This document shows, one piece after another, positions 1 through 8,191 of a stretch of 17,534 bases of DNA. The stretch comes from Acanthamoeba lenticulata (Eukaryota; Discosea; Longamoebia; Acanthamoebidae). The DNA lies in the NCBI GenBank assembly GCA_002179805.1, contig NAVB01000329.1, positions 1-17,534 of the forward strand, written 5' to 3'. Position numbers and translations under genes: made by a program. The notes beneath the pieces are model-generated. The model was not told where the DNA came from. It searched no databases and saw only the letters and a program-made list of their open reading frames with translations. Each line of letters begins with the position of its first letter. Position 1 is the stretch's first letter.

Positions 1-2084
1 GGACTACCTGGGTCAGAGGCAGCCAGGATTTGAGACGCGAGGTTGTCCCGCGTGAGCTTCTTCAGGGGAATGGCCAACTGCGGCCCGGCGCCCAGCGCGG
101 CCACCTGCCCAACGCCAAACACAGCGTGTCAGAGGCACCTGAGCGCGTGCGCCAGGGCCAATGAACGACAAAAGAGCCGTACGCGGCTGGCCCAGAAGGG
201 TTGGTCCATGAGGACGGGGAAGATGACGCTCGGCACGCCGGCCCTCAACGCCGCCGCCGTCGTGCCCGCGCCTCCGTGGTGAATGATCTGATGGGAACGC
301 GTTGTTAAGGTGGCGATGGCACTGCCCCGCAAGCGATGGTTAAGGTGGCGGAGGAGGCGTACGATGGAGCAGCGAGGAAAGAGCCATTCGTGCGGGAGGT
401 CGGGCAGGAGAAGGACGTGGGTCTGCTCGGCGAGGGCCTGCGCGACCTTTTCCTTCTCCTGCGACCAGCCCAGCTGCACCACGCCTCGCCGGTTGAGCTT
501 CTTGAGGACCTCGCAAAAGTCCAGCGCCAGCTCCTGACCGACTCCAACAGATCAGCAAGTTTGCTGTCATGTAACGCGCGCGTGTGCGGTCGACCGCGTG
601 TGTCGTGTCGTGTCGTGCGCACCGTGGCATTCTTGAGTGGCATGGACCCAAAGCCCATGTAGACCGGCGCGTCGCCCTCGTCGAGGAATGCCGCGAGCTC
701 CTGCGTGAAGGAGAGAGGTCAACGCCAGTCGTACGTCCGTTCGTGGAGCGGAGCTCCCATACATGACCGTGAACGGAGTCGTTGTCTTCTTCCTGGCGTG
801 GTTTTGGGGCCGTGGGAAGGGCGCAATTACCTGCGGGGGTTCGTATTCGCGCGGTTGCTTCAGGTCCCAGTAGCCGGTCACCTCGACCAGATCGGCCGGC
901 CAGTCACGTGGGTACGGCACGACCTGATGGTGATGGTGATGATGATGACGATGGTCATGGTGATGGTGACGGTGGAGAACAAAGCGTTCAGCAACGACAA
1001 TGATGCCACGGACGTGAGATGGTGGCGGAAACCTGTTTGCTGTAGAGACAGAGCTGTGGCGCGGCATCGACCACGTAGCTCTCCTGCTTGGCGAGCCCCA
1101 GCGAGGTCCTAAACTTGTTGATGTTGTCCGAGAGGAACGACCAGAGCACTGTCGCAGTGTTTTCAACGGCGCCCACAAGTTGGTGTGCATTCCTCGCATA
1201 TTTTCAGGAGCGACACGCGCACGACAACGACGACGTACGTTTGAAGGTGGCCCATTGGGCAAAGGAGTTGAGGAACCCAAAGGGCAGGGGCTTGGCCATG
1301 GCGGTGACGGGGGCCCACTCGCTGGTGGGGTAGATGGGCAGGGTGCAGGCCGCCACGACCGGGACGCGCAGCTTCTGGCCCACGGCCAGCACCTCGGAGA
1401 GGGTGGTGATGCCCGTCAGGATGAGGTCCGGCCTGAACTGCTTCGCCGCCTCCCACACGCGGTGGTAGTTGGGCTCCGTCCACTCCTTCGATTCCTCGAG
1501 CATCACGTTCATCTGCTCCTGCATTCCTGCCACAGAGCCTTGGCGTGAGTCTCACCGCACACGCGCACCATTGCACACACGCGCATACGCGCACATGAAC
1601 GCACACACGGACACACGCGCACGCGCGCGTCGCACCTCCTTCGTAGAAGGCCCTGACGAACTGGGGTGAGTTGACGATGGCAGCTGGATTCCCGAGCAGC
1701 GGAAAGAACTCCACTTGGTGCGTGTGCTCCGCCACGAACTCGGCAAACGCCTCACTCGCCACAAAACCCACCGTCCAGCCAGCCGCCTGCATGGCAAGCG
1801 CTGTCCACATGAGCACGTGATTAAGAAAGTGTTAACTTTATTAATAATATTATCACGAAGATAGAAAAAGAATGGTGTGGACTCGTACTGAGAGCAACGT
1901 AGGGCTGAAGGTCGCCCCGGGTGCCAATCGTGACGATGAGGAAGCGCTTCTCGGCGCCATTGCCGGTTACGAGCAAGCTGCTGCTGGCGTCCTGCCGTTC
2001 GGCTTCACCCGAGGAGTTGTCGCCGGTAGACCCCAAAAACAACTTCTCCTTGCCCGTTGCGTCTTGCTCAGTCGGGACCTCCAT
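1..2084 (-). CDS. Sterol/UDP glycosyltransferase (GT28/UGT80-like), 3'-truncated by window
   Basis: Predicted to transfer a sugar, probably glucose, from a UDP-sugar to a sterol or similar lipid at membranes. Exons inferred (minus strand): 2084-1889, 1800-1636, 1538-1239, 1148-1033, 923-831, 700-623, 533-363, 287-183 and 104 to about 8. Phases agree at every junction, giving about 440 residues so far. The N-terminal signature GTRGDLQPYVAL (residues 54-65) is the glycosyltransferase-28 acceptor-side motif. The C-terminal donor-binding signature IIHHGGAGTTAAALRAGVPS spans the exon 7/8 junction and is followed by DQPFWASRV, typical of UGT80 and bacterial macrolide-type enzymes. A possible donor site lies at positions 7-6, so another exon may follow outside the window. 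No PH or GRAM domain precedes the catalytic part, unlike fungal Atg26. The family call is secure; the lipid acceptor is inferred. Confidence 0.85.
917..975 (-). repeat. (ATG/GTG)-type imperfect triplet repeat in glycosyltransferase intron 4
   Basis: Imperfect TGA/TGG triplets fill the 3' end of the intron before exon 5 (acceptor just after 924). Read on the minus strand they give CAT/CAC triplets, i.e. a spurious poly-His in one frame. The acceptor CATCAG and the clean exon that follows show it is intronic. Confidence 0.7.
1551..1635 (-). repeat. CA/CG-rich dinucleotide tract in glycosyltransferase intron 2
   Basis: Degenerate (CA)n and (CG)n repeats fill the intron between exons 2 and 3. 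A near-identical type of sequence occurs in the transporter intron at about 7057-7105 and a purer (CA)n at 10695-10710 in the BTB gene. These look like independently expanded microsatellites. Confidence 0.65.
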
Positions 2085-2267
2085 ATGTTTGGTTTGGTTG
2101 AACGTTAGCAGTTCGCCCTCTTCTGCTCTTCCAGCCGAACTTTTCGTTCGCCTTTCTTCTTGGGCGCAACAAGAATCCGTTCGCGCGAAACATTTCGGAG
2201 TTTATTGTACCATTAAGGCCCGAGAGTTGGTGAGACGACGAGGCTACCGTTCATTTTAAGACCACAC
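2085..2267. promoter_or_regulatory. Shared divergent promoter, glycosyltransferase / F-box gene
   Basis: This 183 bp gap separates two start codons pointing away from each other, so both promoters must lie here or overlap the 5' exons. No convincing TATA box is visible. A perfect 10 bp palindrome, ttcgcgcgaa at 2180-2189, resembles an E2F-type site; that assignment is inference only. Confidence 0.5.
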
Positions 2268-3234
2268 ATGGACCGTGCACACTCACCATGGTGGGCGAGG
2301 GAGGGGGAGCGTTTAACTGGACTTGCTGCGTTCTCTGTGGACGAACAAGGTACAAAAGAAAAGTGCCCTTTTGCATTGCAACTCTGTCTCATCACCTTGT
2401 GCAGAGGACGGTGAACATGACCAAAAAGCGACCTTGCAAAGCCTCTTCCCCGAGCTTGTGATGCATTTGGCCTGCTTCCTCCCCTTCCGTGACCTTGTCG
2501 CCCTCTCGCGCTCTTCCAAGCGCATGCGCCTGCTGCTCCTGGCTCATGGCCCGAAGGCGGTCTGGGGCCCCTGGGCGGCCAAGCTGTGCCAGGGCCACAC
2601 GCTGGCCGCGGCCCCCGAGAGCGCCCGCGCGCTGCTGCTGCGAGAGCCGTTGGCCATGCTCCGTTCTCGCCTCTACCTCAACGCCACTCACTACTGCGTT
2701 GTGTGGCTTGATGGAAGGCACTGGCGCGAGGTGGACGCGCCGTCATCCTCTCGTGGCCGCGTCTATCACTTGCAGATCGTCTGGTGGCTGGAGATCAGAG
2801 CGCTCGTCCGCTGCGTGCCGCGCGGCCGCTACCGGGCCGAGTGGCGCATGAACTTCTCGACGTCCAGCGCGATCCGCTTCTCGGCCAACTGGCAGATCTT
2901 TGCGTTGGCTCCCGAGAACCGCGACGCCGACGTGAACAAGCTCGATGGCCGCTTTGGCGAAGAGTGCAAGCTCGGGAGCGGTTGCTTTGATCAGAGCAAC
3001 GACAAGGCGAAGCAGTTGTTCGCGCCCTGGGTGGGCAAGGGCTGGGTGCTGGTCCACACCCCGGCCTTTACCATCACCGAAGACGACGCAACGGTGCTGA
3101 CCTACATCCTTGGCGGCAACTCAAACGGCTTCGGGGGCCTTGAGCTCGACTATGTTCGTTTGGTCCCATGTTCAGCCCAGGACGACTCTACTCCTCCTGA
3201 TCAACACGGTGAGCCCGTGATCCGCCTGCAATAG
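2268..3234 (+). CDS. F-box protein with PP2-like (phloem-lectin type) domain
   Basis: Likely substrate-recognition subunit of an SCF ubiquitin ligase. Two exons are inferred, 2268-2349 and 2405-3234 (303 aa), joined by a 55 bp intron (donor GTACAA). I chose the ATG at 2268 because it is the upstream ATG tested whose phase fits; the ATG at 2288 gives the wrong phase, and the long single-frame ORF starting near 2323 has no ATG before the F-box. The F-box lies at about residues 37-75 (LFPELVMHLACFLPFRDLVA). The region from about residue 115 to the end has WWLEIRALV, RYRAEWRMNF and a terminal GFGGLELDYVRLVP strand, which resembles plant F-box/PP2 proteins. In PP2 proteins this fold binds glycans, so a glycan-dependent substrate is possible but not shown. 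F-box confidence is high, PP2 moderate. Confidence 0.75.
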
Positions 3235-3332
3235 CTCGAGCACATACTTCTAAAGTTGACTCTATTTACAAGTGCTTCTATCTTCTTCTGTACAAGTGGG
3301 GTGTGGGGCAAAGAGATCATAAGGCTGCCTCC

Positions 3333-3707
3333 TCAAGCCTCTCGCTCCGGGCGGGGCTGCACGTCGGCGCGCCAGCAGCTGTAGGCAAAGAGCTGTTGTT
3401 GTTTCCGGTTGTAGTCCACGTTGATCGGCACGGGGCGCCGTCGCCGGTGGCCGGCCGTGATCTGGGCTTGCCACCACTGGAGGCTCGTGATGCGCGCCTC
3501 CTTGGCCTGTGGCCGTTCCTTCACGCTCGGTCTCCGGCTTGGCACCGCCGCGGCGCGGCCAGCCCACTGGGCCCAGGCCTGGTCGCTGGCGGGCGCCACT
3601 CCTTTGGCTCCGGTTGTTGTCAACGACGATGGCAGTGACACCGACGGCTGATGGTCAGCGCTAGAGTGTCGTCGGTTGTGAGAGGAGATGATCGGCGTTT
3701 GAAGCAT
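3333..3707 (-). CDS. Small basic hypothetical protein, intronless
   Basis: Not recognised. A single exon encodes 124 residues from the ATG at 3707. The first 40 residues are Ser/Thr-rich and probably disordered. The middle is Ala/Arg-rich, and the last 55 residues are basic and aromatic (SLQWWQAQITAGHRRRRPVP, then NVDYNRKQQQLFAYSCW). Third codon positions in the second half are strongly G/C, like the neighbouring real genes, which favours this strand over the overlapping plus-strand ORF at 3303-3638. It is tail-to-tail with the F-box gene (98 bp gap) and downstream of agmatine deiminase on the same strand. The arginine-rich, aromatic C-terminus could bind nucleic acid or sit in a ribosome or respiratory complex, but nothing in the sequence decides this. 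Confidence 0.6.
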   Translation of the reverse strand: MLQTPIISSHNRRHSSADHQPSVSLPSSLTTTGAKGVAPASDQAWAQWAGRAAAVPSRRPSVKERPQAKEARITSLQWWQAQITAGHRRRRPVPINVDYNRKQQQLFAYSCWRADVQPRPEREA

Positions 3708-3957
3708 CTTGTTCTTGTTTAGCGAACAGCTGTGCAAGTGTCAATGTTCCGCCGTCCTCTTGTGCGCAGTTGAGTCGGGGTTGCGCACTTTCCTCGGATT
3801 CTCAGACAAGTCCAGCGGCAGCGCCAACGGAAAGTCGTGTATTGGAGGTCGGAGCCAATCGGCTTCGCCTTAGTCTTTAACCAAGCAACCAATAAACATA
3901 CAGCACCTGGCAAACTGACCAATGCCCGTGAAGGCCCAAGAACAGCTTTTGTTTTGC
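3708..3957 (-). promoter_or_regulatory. Upstream region of the orphan gene with clustered CCAAT boxes
   Basis: The 250 bp between the end of the agmatine deiminase gene and the orphan ATG contains three CCAAT pentamers on the plus strand at 3855-3859, 3889-3893 and 3919-3923 (spacing 34 and 30 bp), plus one in the opposite orientation at 3841-3845. On the minus strand, which reads the orphan gene, the three appear as ATTGG about 150-215 bp upstream of the start. Such spacing is typical of NF-Y-bound promoters. The right edge must also hold the 3' UTR of the upstream gene. Confidence 0.45.
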
Positions 3958-5368
3958 TCAGCTGCTTCGCGCCGCTGGCTGCTGCTGGGAGATGCAGTGC
4001 ATGCCGCCACCGCCCGTGTTGACGTTCTCGGAGTCGAGCTGCACGATCCGGCGCGTGGGAAAGACGGACTGGAGGACGGCCAGCGCCGCTTCGTCGGTCC
4101 GACGCACGTCGGCCGAGCGGCCCTCGGCATAGTAGCGCGGCGCGAGGACGACGCCGTTGGAGATGAGGAAGTTGCAGTAGCTCGCGGGCACGACGGCTTC
4201 GACTTCATCGTCGGGCTGGCCAGCCGCCCGGCGCGCCTCGAGGATCTGCGCAAAGGTGCGTCCATCCCGGAAGGTGTAGGCTTCGTATTCGCGCCAGAGG
4301 AAGTCGCTCGGCCTGACCTTGACGATGTCGATGGGCGGCATCGGGATGCGGACGATGGTGAACGGGTTGCCGTCCTGGTCGGTCTCCGCAGCGAGGATGG
4401 CGTAGTTCTCCTCGAGCCGCTGGTGGCTCAGCCGGCCGATCGGGTGCTCACGGTCCTCTTCTCGGATCTCAGCCAGCAGGATCGTTGTCGGGTTCACGAA
4501 ACGAGCATACTGCGCCGCTCATGTTATTTTAAAATTTGAAAAATATTTCAAAAAAATAAACTAAATCTGAAATAATAACGAAAGCGAAACGAAAAGGAAA
4601 ACGAAGCGGCACCTCGTCGATGTGACCGCCGGTGCAGGGCATGGTGAAGACGCCGCCCGGCAGCGGGCCAGCGAAGATTTGGTCGTCCTCGGCGACGCCA
4701 CGCTTGAGCCATATGACCTTGCGCACGTGGAACACGTCCTTGAACCGCTGGGTGAGCTGTTCGCGTGTCATGTGCGGGTTGCGCTGCAGCTGGACGGCCT
4801 CGGTCACCATGAGCGTGCCCCGCCCGTTGAACTCGCGGTCACCGCCCTCGCACACAAAGTCGGTGGCGTCGACTGTGGCGAGACCCAGCGCGGTCGCGAC
4901 GCGCCCGGCCACGCCCCCGTCGGCAGCAATCATCTCAGCGAACTCGTCGGGCGTCATGTGTGGTCGAAATTGCTCGGCATAGCCCCACACGCTCCACGCA
5001 AAGGTGGCCACCTTGAGGGACAGGCTGGGCTCGCTCTCTGATCGCAAGAAAATAGGACCAAAATCGCGCATCCAGATGCTGTCGTGTTTGATGAGGTGGA
5101 ACTCGAGATTGGTTGAAATTAAGGGCGATTGCTGCCTCTGCTGAAGTGCATCGAGCACGAAGCGCTTCTCATCCTCCTCGTTAATGATGAGAGCGACGCG
5201 AACATGGGGCAGAAGCGCCTCCATCATGTCCAACAGGACCGGGTGGAAGGGCCGGCCAGCCAGCACTTCCTTTGGTGCACGAGGCCAGCTGAGCCAAACA
5301 CACTCCTGGTGCTCGAACTCAGCTGGGAACACGTAGGCGCCAGCCCTGCTTCCACCGCTTGAATCCAT
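3958..5368 (-). CDS. Agmatine deiminase (agmatine iminohydrolase)
   Basis: Hydrolyses agmatine to N-carbamoylputrescine and ammonia, the second step of the arginine-decarboxylase route to putrescine. Exons 5368-4613 and 4509-3958 (435 aa). The ATG at 5368 is the first in frame and leads directly into the family N-terminus (AYVFPAEFEHQECVWLSWPR). Guanidino-hydrolase hallmarks are WMRDFGP (99-105), EGGDREFNGRGTLMVTE (174-190), GHIDEYARF (248-256) with the catalytic His, and GGGGMHC with the nucleophile Cys at about 424. The 103 bp intron, very A/T-rich toward its 3' end, falls exactly inside the catalytic motif, after GHIDE. The protein is about 60 residues longer than usual, partly through an insert around EYEAYTFRDGRTFAQILEAR. 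No arginine decarboxylase is nearby. No signal peptide is seen, so it is probably cytosolic. Confidence 0.92.
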
Positions 5369-5853
5369 CCTCGTTCGCAAGGTTCGTTGAAACGAGAAGG
5401 AAGCTTCTTGTGCTGGTCCTAAAGACCCAGAAAAAGCGTTTCTCGTGCATTTCACGTCTCCACACCGGCCGGAGGGAACAGAAGGTCCTACGTCTCCGTT
5501 CCGGCCACTGCTCCCTGCCGGCCTCTTCTGTGCTTCCTCTTCGTGCACAGCTCACCCATCGCTTGAGACAGACTAGCGGCTGCCGAGAGAGCGAACCGCC
5601 CCCCCGCAAGTTCTTCCGGCCTCTTTTTCGTCCAGACCGTGGAGGGGCCTTGATGTGGGGATCCCCACCCTCACGTGATCGAAAAAAGTACGAAACATCT
5701 GCGGACGACCCAAGCCTTACATACCTCAAATTTTTCGACAAAGGCAAGCCACCGAGCTACGCCACCTTCGCACGAGGGACGCGAGCAGAAGGACAGCAAC
5801 TCGAAGGCGGCAGTGGCGAGGCGTACGAGCCCCACAGTCGACCTTCGGCTCCC
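5369..5853. promoter_or_regulatory. Divergent promoter between agmatine deiminase and amino acid transporter
   Basis: 485 bp without a gene I can support. The plus frame is open throughout, but its third-position G/C is only about 55 percent, against clearly higher just after 5854, so I treat it as 5' UTR or promoter. A perfect 14 bp palindrome, gtggggatccccac, lies at 5655-5668. Three bases further on there is a CACGTG E-box within tcacgtga (5671-5678). An alternative transporter start at 5653 would put both elements inside coding sequence. Confidence 0.5.
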
Positions 5854-8126
5854 ATGACCTCGATCATTACTCAGCGCCCTGTTCGGCGGGGCAACAGCAT
5901 GGCCCACTCGCCGCTCAGCTTGTCGGCGTCGTCGCTGCCCGCCCTCGATGAACAACAGACGCCACCCACAGCCCCTTCATCGATGGTGGAGATCGACTAC
6001 ATGGCGCCTGCAGAAAGCGGAATCGATGACAAATCACTCGATTCAGCTGCTTCGGTCAATCTCTCCCCAATTTCACCCAATGACATAGAAACGAACAAGA
6101 AGTACGATGCGCCCGTGGAGCGATCCGAAGATTCGGCCATCGTCTACCCCAGTTGGGCCTACAACCCCATCGGGCGCGTCTTGTTCATTGCCATGCACTT
6201 CATGCAGGAGCACTTTGGCGAGGGCAGCGTAGGCGCCTCCGTCTTTGTGCTCCTCAGTGCCACTCTTGGCGCTGGCACCCTGGCCTTCCCCTTTGCCTTC
6301 AAAGAATGCGGTTGGTTGCTGGCCATCTTCCTCATGGTTCGTCCCTCCCATTTCATTCTACTTCATCTCCAGCAAATTGAAGACTGTTGTTACGACATCT
6401 CTTGTCTCGACACCAACCGCTCTCCTTCCTCATCAGACGGTCTGCGGCCTGGCGGCGTTCTACTCGATCTACCTGCTGGTGGTGTGCTCCATCATCACAG
6501 GCAAGAACACCTACGAGGAGCTCGCCCACCACGTCTTTGGCCGCACCACAGAGATCGTCGTCGACATCTCCATCATCATCTTCACCTGGGGCTCCACCGT
6601 CGCCTACATGGTCATCATCGGTTCTCTTCTCTTTCCACAACATCACCTCCTCGTTCTCTTCTTCCTCTCGAAACCACCATCGTCCTCTTTCTGACCTTCT
6701 GCTCCTCCTTCTTCCTCGTCGCAGGCGACACGTTGCCGCCGTTGATGGAGCTGTTCGGAGCAGGAAACACGATCCTGTGCGAGCGATGGTTTCTTCTTCT
6801 CTTTTCCACCATCTTCGTCATCTTCCCCCTCACCCTCCTCTCTCGCATCAACTCTCTTCGGTACTTCATCTTCCTCCTCCTCCTCCTTCTTCTTCTTCTT
6901 CTTCTTCCTTGTGTGGACGAGTTTGACCCACGCACGTGTGTGGCCGACGATCGTCGCAGACACACGTCCCTCCTGGGCTTTGCCGCGACGGCCTACCTCC
7001 TGATCGCAGTCATCATTGAGACCTCGCGAAGCTTGTCCGAGAACGGTACCGCAACTGCACACGCGCACATCGCACACACGCGCCTGCACACGCACACGCG
7101 CGCGGAACGCATCGCCAAGTCTCACGCGCGCTCGCGTCGGCTTGTCCGGGGTCAGGACTGGACACGGAGCGCGTCAAGGCCGCCAACTGGAGCGCGCGTG
7201 TGTTCGTGGGTTTGCCCATCATCTTCTACGGCTTCTCGAGCCACGTCAACATCTTCTCCATCTACAGGTGCCCAACCCCTTCCTCTTCCTCAATCGCGTG
7301 ACGACGACTGTGGAGAGGTTGATGATGACGACGACGACGACGTGACAAAGGGAGTTGACGACGCCGACGCTGGGCAAGGCGATGCAAGTGATCGCAGGCA
7401 ACATCATCATCGCCTTTGTCGTCTACGGCACGCTGGGCCTCTTTGGCTATCTGGCCTTCCTCGACAAAACCGACGGCAACATCCTGGAAAACTACTCTTC
7501 CGACAACATCCCCATCCAGCTTGGTCCTCTTCTTCTTCTCCTTCTTCTTCTCCTTCATCACCATCTTCATTCTCATCCTTCTCATCATTCTGTTCATGAT
7601 TGTCAACGACCACAGGCGCGCTGGCGATGACGGTGTCGGTCGTCTTCTACATCCCGCTGAACACGCACCCGTGCCGGATCACGGTGGACTGGATGGTGAC
7701 GTCGTTCTCGTCGCGCCTGGCGCAGGTCGACATCACGCTGCGCTACGTGGTGGAGACGGTCGTGATGGACGCCCTCGCGCTGGGCATTGCCATCGCCGTG
7801 CCCAACGTGGTCGTCGTGTTCGGCCTCCTGGGCGCCACGGCCACGTCCCTCTGCTGCTACGTCATGCCGGGCCTCCTCTACATCAAGGCCGCCAACCTGG
7901 CCTGGACCTCGCGCGAGGCCGCCCTCCCCATGTGCCTCGTCATCGGCGGCACGTACGTGGCGCCTCCTTCTCTTCCTGTTCTTTCGATGATCATCTTTGA
8001 CGTTACGTAACGTGGAGGCTGACGTCATCATCTCGGCGGTGGGGGTTCATGCCCAGGCTGTGCGGCATCATCTCGACGGTGGTGATCATCTTCGACATGA
8101 TCGAAAATCCTTCCCAGCTCGAATAA
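5854..8126 (+). CDS. SLC38/AAAP-type amino acid transporter
   Basis: Integral membrane permease, probably moving neutral amino acids with Na+ or H+ across the plasma or lysosomal membrane. Exons: 5854-6336, 6437-6620, 6725-6860, 6960-7045, 7156-7267, 7351-7523, 7616-7952 and 8057-8126 (526 aa, phases all consistent). The N-terminal 110 residues are hydrophilic. Then the family hallmark GSVGASVFVLLSATLGAGTL leads into TM1, followed by TVCGLAAFYSIYLLVV, IVVDISIIIFTWGSTVAYMV, HTSLLGFAATAYLLIAVIIE, FVGLPIIFYGFSSHVNIFSI and further helices to FGLLGATATSLCCYVMPGLL; about 11 membrane segments in all. The start is uncertain: the ATG at 5653 would add 67 residues, and the ATG at 5899 has the best Kozak context. 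It ends 65 bp from the oppositely oriented BTB gene. Substrate is inferred from family only. Confidence 0.88.
6861..6959 (+). repeat. Polypyrimidine (TCC/TTC)n tract in transporter intron 3
   Basis: About 40 bases of uninterrupted TCC then TTC triplets (roughly 6868-6907) lie inside the 99 bp intron between exons 3 and 4 of the transporter. It is a triplet microsatellite within the intron; the acceptor follows about 50 bases later at 6957-6959. Other introns of this gene end in similar pyrimidine-rich stretches. Confidence 0.6.
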
Positions 8127-8191
8127 GGTGAAGTTGTCCTTTTTTGGAGCGAGATTTCCATTTTTGAATTCATTTAGAAAACAATTATGCA
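8127..8191. terminator. Convergent 3' region between transporter and BTB-SPRY genes
   Basis: Only 65 bp separate the two stop codons (8126 and 8192). Both 3' UTRs must overlap here or run into the neighbouring gene. The segment is A/T-rich for the locus (tttttt at 8140-8145, aattcatttagaaaac around 8166-8181) but carries no canonical AATAAA. Confidence 0.4.

Noticed and set aside
567..1280. Minus-strand ORF with a histidine-rich stretch
   Set aside because: The poly-His comes from a CAT/CAC repeat in an intron of the glycosyltransferase; flanking parts are exons in a different frame.
2288..2349. ATG at 2288 as start of the F-box gene
   Set aside because: Despite good context it gives phase 2 at the donor, which cannot join the F-box frame; the ATG at 2268 gives the right phase.
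3303..3638. Plus-strand 111-residue ORF over the orphan gene
   Set aside because: Starts just downstream of the F-box gene's 3' end and has poorer codon bias than the minus-strand frame; cannot be formally excluded.
5359..7599. Continuous 746-residue plus-strand ORF
   Set aside because: It begins at a TTG, runs through introns 1-6 of the transporter in several frames, and gives low-complexity His/Ser runs. The spliced model keeps all family motifs instead.
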